This document shows, one piece after another, positions 58,792 to 64,000 of a stretch of 64,000 nt of DNA; positions within the stretch are counted from its first letter, which is position 1; the number at the start of each line of letters is the position of its first letter. The DNA is from Welwitschia mirabilis (Eukaryota; Gnetophyta; Gnetopsida; Welwitschiales), in assembly GCA_051453625.1 (NCBI GenBank), contig JBOZIK010000001.1, positions 57,573,259 to 57,637,258 of the forward strand. Direction: 5' to 3'. The notes under the pieces were generated by a model. It worked only from the letters and a program-made list of their open reading frames with translations. It ran no database searches and was not told the origin of the DNA. The translations under genes were made by a program, and so were the position numbers.

Positions 58792-60818
58792 TGATAGGAT
58801 CAAGAACCTTAGAGGAAGGGTGAATAGGATCTTTTAAAGAATTAACCAAAATCAAGATGTAATAAAAGCTTGCTCAAAATAACTTGCTAATAAAATTATG
58901 CATATAAAAAAAAATTAAAAGTATTCAAAGTAATAAAACTAACAGACAATATAAAATACCAAATTAATGCACATAGGATTTTATAGTGGTTCAAGAAGNN
59001 NNNNNNNNNNNNNNNNNNNNNNNNNNNNNNNNNNNNNNNNNNNNNNNNNNNNNNNNNNNNNNNNNNNNNNNNNNNNNNNNNNNNNNNNNNNNNNNNNNNN
59101 NNNNNNNNNNNNNNNNNNNNNNNNNNNNNNNNNNNNNNNNNNNNNNNNNNNNNNNNNNNNNNNNNNNNNNNNNNNNNNNNNNNNNNNNNNNNNNNNNNNN
59201 NNNNNNNNNNNNNNNNNNNNNNNNNNNNNNNNNNNNNNNNNNNNNNNNNNNNNNNNNNNNNNNNNNNNNNNNNNNNNNNNNNNNNNNNNNNNNNNNNNNN
59301 NNNNNNNNNNNNNNNNNNNNNNNNNNNNNNNNNNNNNNNNNNNNNNNNNNNNNNNNNNNNNNNNNNNNNNNNNNNNNNNNNNNNNNNNNNNNNNNNNNNN
59401 NNNNNNNNNNNNNNNNNNNNNNNNNNNNNNNNNNNNNNNNNNNNNNNNNNNNNNNNNNNNNNNNNNNNNNNNNNNNNNNNNNNNNNNNNNNNNNNNNNNN
59501 NNNNNNNNNNNNNNNNNNNNNNNNNNNNNNNNNNNNNNNNNNNNNNNNNNNNNNNNNNNNNNNNNNNNNNNNNNNNNNNNNNNNNNNNNNNNNNNNNNNN
59601 GCTTGATTTAGATCTTTGTTAAATCTTTTAGGTATTACAAGTTTACTTATAATCTTTACAAATGTATTTTTGTAGGATAAGTCTCAACCTTTCTAATCAT
59701 ACTTTTGCAATCTTAATCTTAACCTTTAGAGAATGTAATAGTAATGTTAAGAATGCATTGATGCATAAATATCACTCATTCTTTGGTATAATAATTTTAA
59801 TAGAGCTCTTCTCTTGTATATGATACCACTATGAAGTGCAAGATCTGACCTTGAATGTATAGATACAACAAATAATATAACTTCCTTAGTTAGGAGTACA
59901 AATTCCAAAATCTAATAGTGAATATCATAAGATTTCAGTACTTTAATCAAGAGTTAAAAATATTATTTAGTCTTATCTCTCTTAGCTATTTATATTAAAA
60001 GGCTTTTAGGATTTATTACACTTAAAAATATGCTTCTAATGTCTATAAATGGCTAGAAAATGGCTATCTAATAGATACATAATGGATACAAAATAAATAG
60101 AAAATTTTAGTTCTGTGATAGTTGGACGATTCCTTAAAAGTCTGGTCAACCCCATCTGATGCTGTGAGTTATACAGGTCACCCGAATGAAGTTTTTGGTC
60201 ATTCTAATGTTTTACAGTTCCATGTCCAATTGATCCCTTAGGGCCCGGTCAACTTCCATCTAGTTGTCTATAATTCTGTTCAGTCACCCGCTAGTCCTGA
60301 TAAAAGATCATTCTAATTTCCTACATCAGGTTTGATCGATCCCTTTAGCTATCTAGTCGATTCCATCATGATAGGTTTAAGAATATCACTTGCATAATGC
60401 TTAGGTTCAGTTGATCCCTTCAAAGGTCTAGTCCACCCCTTGATAATCAGTATAGGAGTACTCTTCTCAAGTCCACAAATCCCATCGATCCCATAAAGGT
60501 CCGGTCGACCCCTTATCATTTAGTTCATGGATACTATTCTCAAGATCACAAGTCTGGTCGACTCCATTAGAAATCTAGTCAAACCCTCTGAATTCAGTTT
60601 AATTCTGATAGTATGCTCTAGGTGTGATTGACCCTTTGATGGTCCAGTCGGCCCCTTAAGAGAGTAAGTAAACTTGATAGGTTTTTAGTGATTAGATTTT
60701 AACATTCATGAATTTAATATCTAACCTAAAATTGATTAACATCTTTTGCATAAGATACATATAATTTACTCCATAGAAAAAATTATTTTGAAATCAATTG
60801 ACAAAACAAAATTTAATA
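58792..60818 (-). mobile_element. 5' LTR of C3 (contains a 602-N gap)
   Basis: Minus-strand LTR from TATTAAATTTTG (terminus decayed) to GATCCTATCA. The gap 58999-59600 stands where the 3' LTR has only about 37 bases between 'gaag' and 'gcttgat' (about 52945-52990), so it is probably oversized. Repeat array at 60130-60660. Confidence 0.88.
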
Positions 60819-60823
60819 CTATG
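60819..60823 (+). repeat. Target site duplication CTATG, right copy (C3)
   Basis: Perfect match to 52766-52770. Confidence 0.93.
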
Positions 60824-61253
60824 AGCTTACCATACTACTTAGCATAATTTACTTAGATTTTCATCTTTTGAACTTATATATAAGAAAACATATGTTCTAC
60901 CTATTGATGTTTTTTGCAACTCTTATCGTACCATTTATCAATTTAATGTGTTGAATCATGAGGAGAATGTTCACTATTATTTAGTACAACTTTAACACCT
61001 TGATGAGAAAATAATGAATACTATCCATAGACCATTCATCCAGAAAGCCTAGATCAAATTTCATCATGATAAATACCTTCTCCATAAATCTTCTAAACCA
61101 AGTCAATTCATTCTTTTGTATAATACTCAAGTGCATCTTTTACATAACAAGATGACCTCTAAATAACTTACTCCTTATTATGTAAAAAGGGTACATTCCA
61201 ATGGCTCTGTTGAGATCTCTAATCTTTAAACTTAAGAAATCCAAAAAGTAAAT
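60824..61253 (+). pseudogene. Ty3/gypsy integrase C-terminal part (G2), resumed after C3
   Basis: It reads 'YVLPIDVFCNSYRTIYQFN', 'RPFIQKA', 'FHHDKYLLHKSSKP', 'YVKRVHSNGSVEI' and 'EIQKVNC' near its end, matching the end of G1 pol (31220-31330). The last codons abut a minus-strand LTR at 61254, which truncates or interrupts the end of pol. Confidence 0.85.
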
Positions 61254-62450
61254 TGTTGCGGTGCATATTTATACAAATATTATATTCTTAATAAGATTCA
61301 ATCATTCACAAATAAATATAGATTTTGCACAACACAATACACTAATATATATAAAAGTAATCCAAATATTGTATTCTTGTTAAAGGCACAAGAGAGAAGA
61401 AAGAGACTTAATTTCAAGAATGAAACACAATGTATCCTTAAATTAGAAATAAATAACAATAGATAAATAACAATTCAAACATACTTATGCAAATGGAATT
61501 CAAATCTAAACTAAGTACAATTTTCATCCAATTACCAAATCAACTTGTCATAGAAATTGACTTTGTGTAACCTAGATCAATCAAAACATGTCATCACTAG
61601 ATCAAGACCAATATAAGCTATTAGGTACATTGAACAGAATATGAAAACTATGTAAAGGAAAATAATGCATCTAAACTAATAATTGTTAACCTTAACAAAG
61701 GTTGCCCTCATAATATATATCACTAAAGAAGCTATTATGGAATTATAAGTAACATAAACCATAAGCAATATATAAAAAATAAAATATATAAAAGAAGAAC
61801 AAGTATTTTAATTAGATTCAAACCAACATTTGTGTTACAAAATAGCAGCACCTTAATAAAGGATGCAAAAACCAACACCAAGGAAGACATCTTTCTGCAA
61901 TAATAATGAAAGGATCTTTGGTCCTTTTATTTTCTATCATAAGAATTTCCTATGCAAATGAGATCAAATTTGTAAGTATAAGATTTTAATGATTTCAATA
62001 ATCATAAGAGACAAGTGATAAGATGGCAATTATTTATCACAGTCATGCTAAAAAGATAACCTTTGCATGTAGATGCTTTCATCCAAAATAGGGTAGATGT
62101 TCCCTCTACTTGTAGGAAATATTTATCTATAATAGATCTCATGCTCGAATGTCTCCACTTAAATAGGATGGACGTTCCTTCTCCTTGTAGGAAACATGAT
62201 TGTTAGTTCTCAGGTATGGATGTCCCCACTCCAAATAGCCTAAACATCCCCTCTCCATTTAGTTTTTTCTCAGTCTACACTTGTAATAGGTGTAGACATC
62301 CACTCCTTTTCAGGGTAGACATCTTCATACTTCCATTGGTATAGATTTCTACACTACTTAGAGGGTAGGCATCTGCCCTTTTGGGAGTACTAATGTTCTT
62401 AGTTTTAAAGGTAGATGTCCTCTCGTCAAACCATTGGAAAAACGATCTTT
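61254..62450 (-). mobile_element. Ty3/gypsy LTR, probably solo, minus strand
   Basis: Its minus-strand end ATGCACCGCAACA meets G2 pol directly with no primer binding site, so it is not a 5' LTR with an internal region to the left. R/U5 (61254-61930) matches the G1 and G3 LTRs ('aaggttgccctcataatatatatcac'). The U3 half differs from G1 and carries the repeats at 62080-62420. The right edge and target duplication were not resolved. Confidence 0.7.
62080..62420. repeat. Degenerate repeats of GTAGAYATCC-type words
   Basis: Words such as 'gggtagatgttccctct', 'ggatggacgttccttct', 'ggatgtccccactcc', 'gtagacatccactcc', 'gggtagacatcttc', 'gggtaggcatctgccc' and 'ggtagatgtcctctc' recur every 30-60 bases within the U3 of the minus LTR. 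Confidence 0.65.
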
Positions 62451-62459
62451 TTTAGGAAA

Positions 62460-62892
62460 ATGCATAATGGTTTTTAAAATTTTTTCTCTTTTAGCATGTT
62501 ATTTAATCATATTACAAATATTAATTTAATTAGAATATCAAATTATCATATCTTAGAATTATCATTTAGGGTTTTCCTGTAACAACTATTTTTCCCTTCT
62601 CTTTAAAAAGGGTAAAACCTATTTTGTTAGGGTTATAAATATACACATGCATATATGATTTTATGAAGGGAAATAAAACCAATTTTTGATGATATGTGTG
62701 TACTCGGTAATCTTATTTTATGTAATCATTTAGATGAGATCCTATACTATTGCATTCATGCTTGAGGCACAACTTAATTTCTTCTCTATTTCTTGCGGTT
62801 GAGTCTAAGCCTTTGAAGGATTCAAGTATGAGATATTAATGATAATCCTAAAAAATCATCATTGTTATATAATGGATTGATGATTAGTATTG
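62460..62892. other. Unassigned sequence with a TATA-like box
   Basis: No coding domain. TATAAATATA at 62634-62643 follows 'gttttcctgtaacaac...aaaaagggtaaaacctattttgttagggt', which looks like U3 promoter sequence of a plus-strand LTR, but no partner copy is present in the window. Confidence 0.4.
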
Positions 62893-63269
62893 CAATGCAT
62901 ACTTGTGCTTCTAATTCTAATATTCTAAAGATCGAATTTAACTTATAACATTTGAAAAGCTAAATATCTAATTATAGACAATACACATTTGTATAGTGGC
63001 ATCAACCCAAATGTTGTACACTTAGAGAATACTTTCCAAAGAGAATATGAAAAATTTCTTTCATAAAGAGAATAATAAATATTTTTGACTTTTGCTTTCA
63101 AGAAAATAAAATTAAACAATGCAAAGATAAAGATGAAATGCAATGTAATGCAATGGAATGAAATTCAATGTAATAAGTGTAATTCTAATGTAATGAATTT
63201 AATTAAACTTCTAATCTATTATCACCTAGATTGGTCCTTATAGCCTATTTCAATTACAAATTCATGTCA
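62893..63269 (-). mobile_element. G2-type LTR fragment (R/U5), minus strand
   Basis: The reverse complement matches 38240-38626 of the G2 5' LTR: shared 'ggctataaggaccaatcta', 'acatttgggttgat-ccactat-caaatgtgtattgt', and the terminus 'tatgcattgcaata'. No primer binding site is adjacent, so it is solo or a 3' LTR remnant. The short minus ORF at 62943-63143 lies within it, as the ORF at 38255-38563 lies in the other copy. It runs into a 10-N gap. Confidence 0.75.
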
Positions 63270-63279
63270 NNNNNNNNNN

Positions 63280-64000
63280 AGGAAGAGGTGAATTTGATTT
63301 AATGTATAATAATCAAGTAATAAAAAAGGTAACAAGTAGACTAAAAAATGACAAAGTTCTAACTATTATTTTGGAAGAGGTAAGAAAATGACTTTGAGAA
63401 GACAAACCCTTAAACTAAGATAAAACAAAAAGGAAAATAAACAATACAGAACATTAAGAAGATTAGCTTTTTGCCTAAAATTCAAACTTAGCAAAATTTC
63501 TTGGTAAAGTTATAAAGCTACTTGATATAGAAATGCATAATTCAATGTAGAACATCATAGAATACCATTCAAAAGGGCAGTGATAATGACAATATTTAAT
63601 AATTATATTTAGTNNNNNNNNNNNNNNNNNNNNNNNNNNNNNNNNNNNNNNNNNNNNNNNNNNNNNNNNNNNNNNNNNNNNNNNNNNNNNNNNNNNNNNN
63701 NNNNNNNNNNNNNAAAATTCAAACTTAGCAAAATTTCTTAGTAAGGTTATAAAGCTACTTGATATAGAAATTCATAATTCAATGTAAAATACCATAGAAT
63801 ACCATTCAAAAGGAAAGTGATGATGACAATATCCACCAGTTATATCTAGCAAGGTATTGAGTTATATTTGGACTATGGTTCAATCCATCTTCAGCTATGA
63901 CAACCATAGTATTTTGATAAGATATCATCCAATAATCAATATACTCATATGTTTATAAAATCTATGCCCTAGAGTGATGTGAGTTTTAGTCAATGGGGTG
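63280..64000. other. Unclassified repeat sequence with a 137-base duplicated gap flank
   Basis: The start 'aggaagaggtgaatttg' resembles a copia LTR end read on the minus strand ('gaggaagggtgaatagg' at 58812 in C3), so this may be another copia LTR. The gap 63614-63713 is flanked by 63477-63613 and its near copy 63714-63850. Confidence 0.45.

Larger units (their letters stand above)
52771..60818 (-). mobile_element. Ty1/copia element C3 (Sirevirus-like) inside G2, minus strand
   Basis: A full-length but decayed copia element: both LTRs, primer binding site, gag, protease, integrase, RT, RNase H, two polypurine tracts, bounded by CTATG duplications. It shares with C2 the same LTR terminus ('cctatca'-type end) and the Tyr-Tyr gag knuckle, so it is closer to C2 than to C1. 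Confidence 0.93.
37102..61253 (+). mobile_element. Ty3/gypsy element G2, split by copia C2 and C3
   Basis: 5' LTR, primer binding site, gag, protease, RT, RNase H and integrase run left to right, interrupted by C2 (41778 to about 50305) and C3 (52771-60818). The pol end is met at about 61250, where a minus-strand LTR starts. A true 3' LTR was not identified. The exact left boundary is uncertain and could lie anywhere between 37091 and about 37135. Confidence 0.75.

Noticed and set aside
1-64000. Search for host genes, tRNA, rRNA, DNA transposon termini, pararetrovirus or prophage-like modules
   Set aside because: Nothing recognisable by eye. RT-bearing sequences all show LTR-element gene order and LTRs rather than a movement protein or viral coat gene.

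Overview
This window looks like an AT-rich intergenic block from a flowering-plant nuclear genome. It is a pile of nested, decayed LTR retrotransposons. I found no host gene, rRNA, tRNA or CRISPR array, and no intact element ORF. Two element types account for nearly everything readable. The first is Ty3/gypsy of the non-chromoviral Athila/Tat kind: tRNA-Asp-type primer binding site, gag with a CX2CX4HX4C knuckle, protease-RT-RNase H-integrase order, and a long 3' region with an extra ORF. The second is Ty1/copia of the Sirevirus (SIRE/Maximus) kind: initiator-Met primer binding site, coiled-coil gag, protease-integrase-RT-RNase H order, and several polypurine tracts before the 3' LTR.

Layout from left to right. 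1-421: 3' part of a plus-strand gypsy LTR. 422-8437: minus-strand gypsy relic G3, with integrase at the left and its 5' LTR at the right. 8538-14788: poorly readable minus-strand gypsy-like sequence (G4), ending in a protease. 14789-37085: plus-strand gypsy element G1 with both LTRs, primer binding site, gag, pol and an extra 3' ORF. Copia element C1 (21739-31215) is inserted in the G1 integrase with a perfect 5-bp target duplication, TAGAG. About 37102-61253: plus-strand gypsy element G2. It carries copia C2 (41778 to about 50305) between protease and RT, and minus-strand copia C3 (52771-60818, target duplication CTATG) inside integrase. 61254 to about 62450: minus-strand gypsy LTR, probably solo. 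62460-64000: LTR fragments and unclassified repeats.

The order of events can be read from the nesting. G1 appears to have landed in the G4 protease, and the frame seems to resume beyond its 3' LTR. C1 then landed in G1, and C2 and C3 in G2. All coding regions carry many stops and frameshifts. Many stops fall where the family has Trp or Gln, as expected from C-to-T decay of methylated DNA.

The sequence contains 14 runs of N. Several are flanked by the same sequence on both sides, so the assembly is unreliable there and some apparent duplications may be artefacts. I did not find a new biological system. The most notable signals are palindromic GGTCGACC-type repeat arrays in the copia LTRs, a gag zinc-knuckle change shared by two copia copies, doubled LTR starts, and an extra 3' ORF in the gypsy elements.
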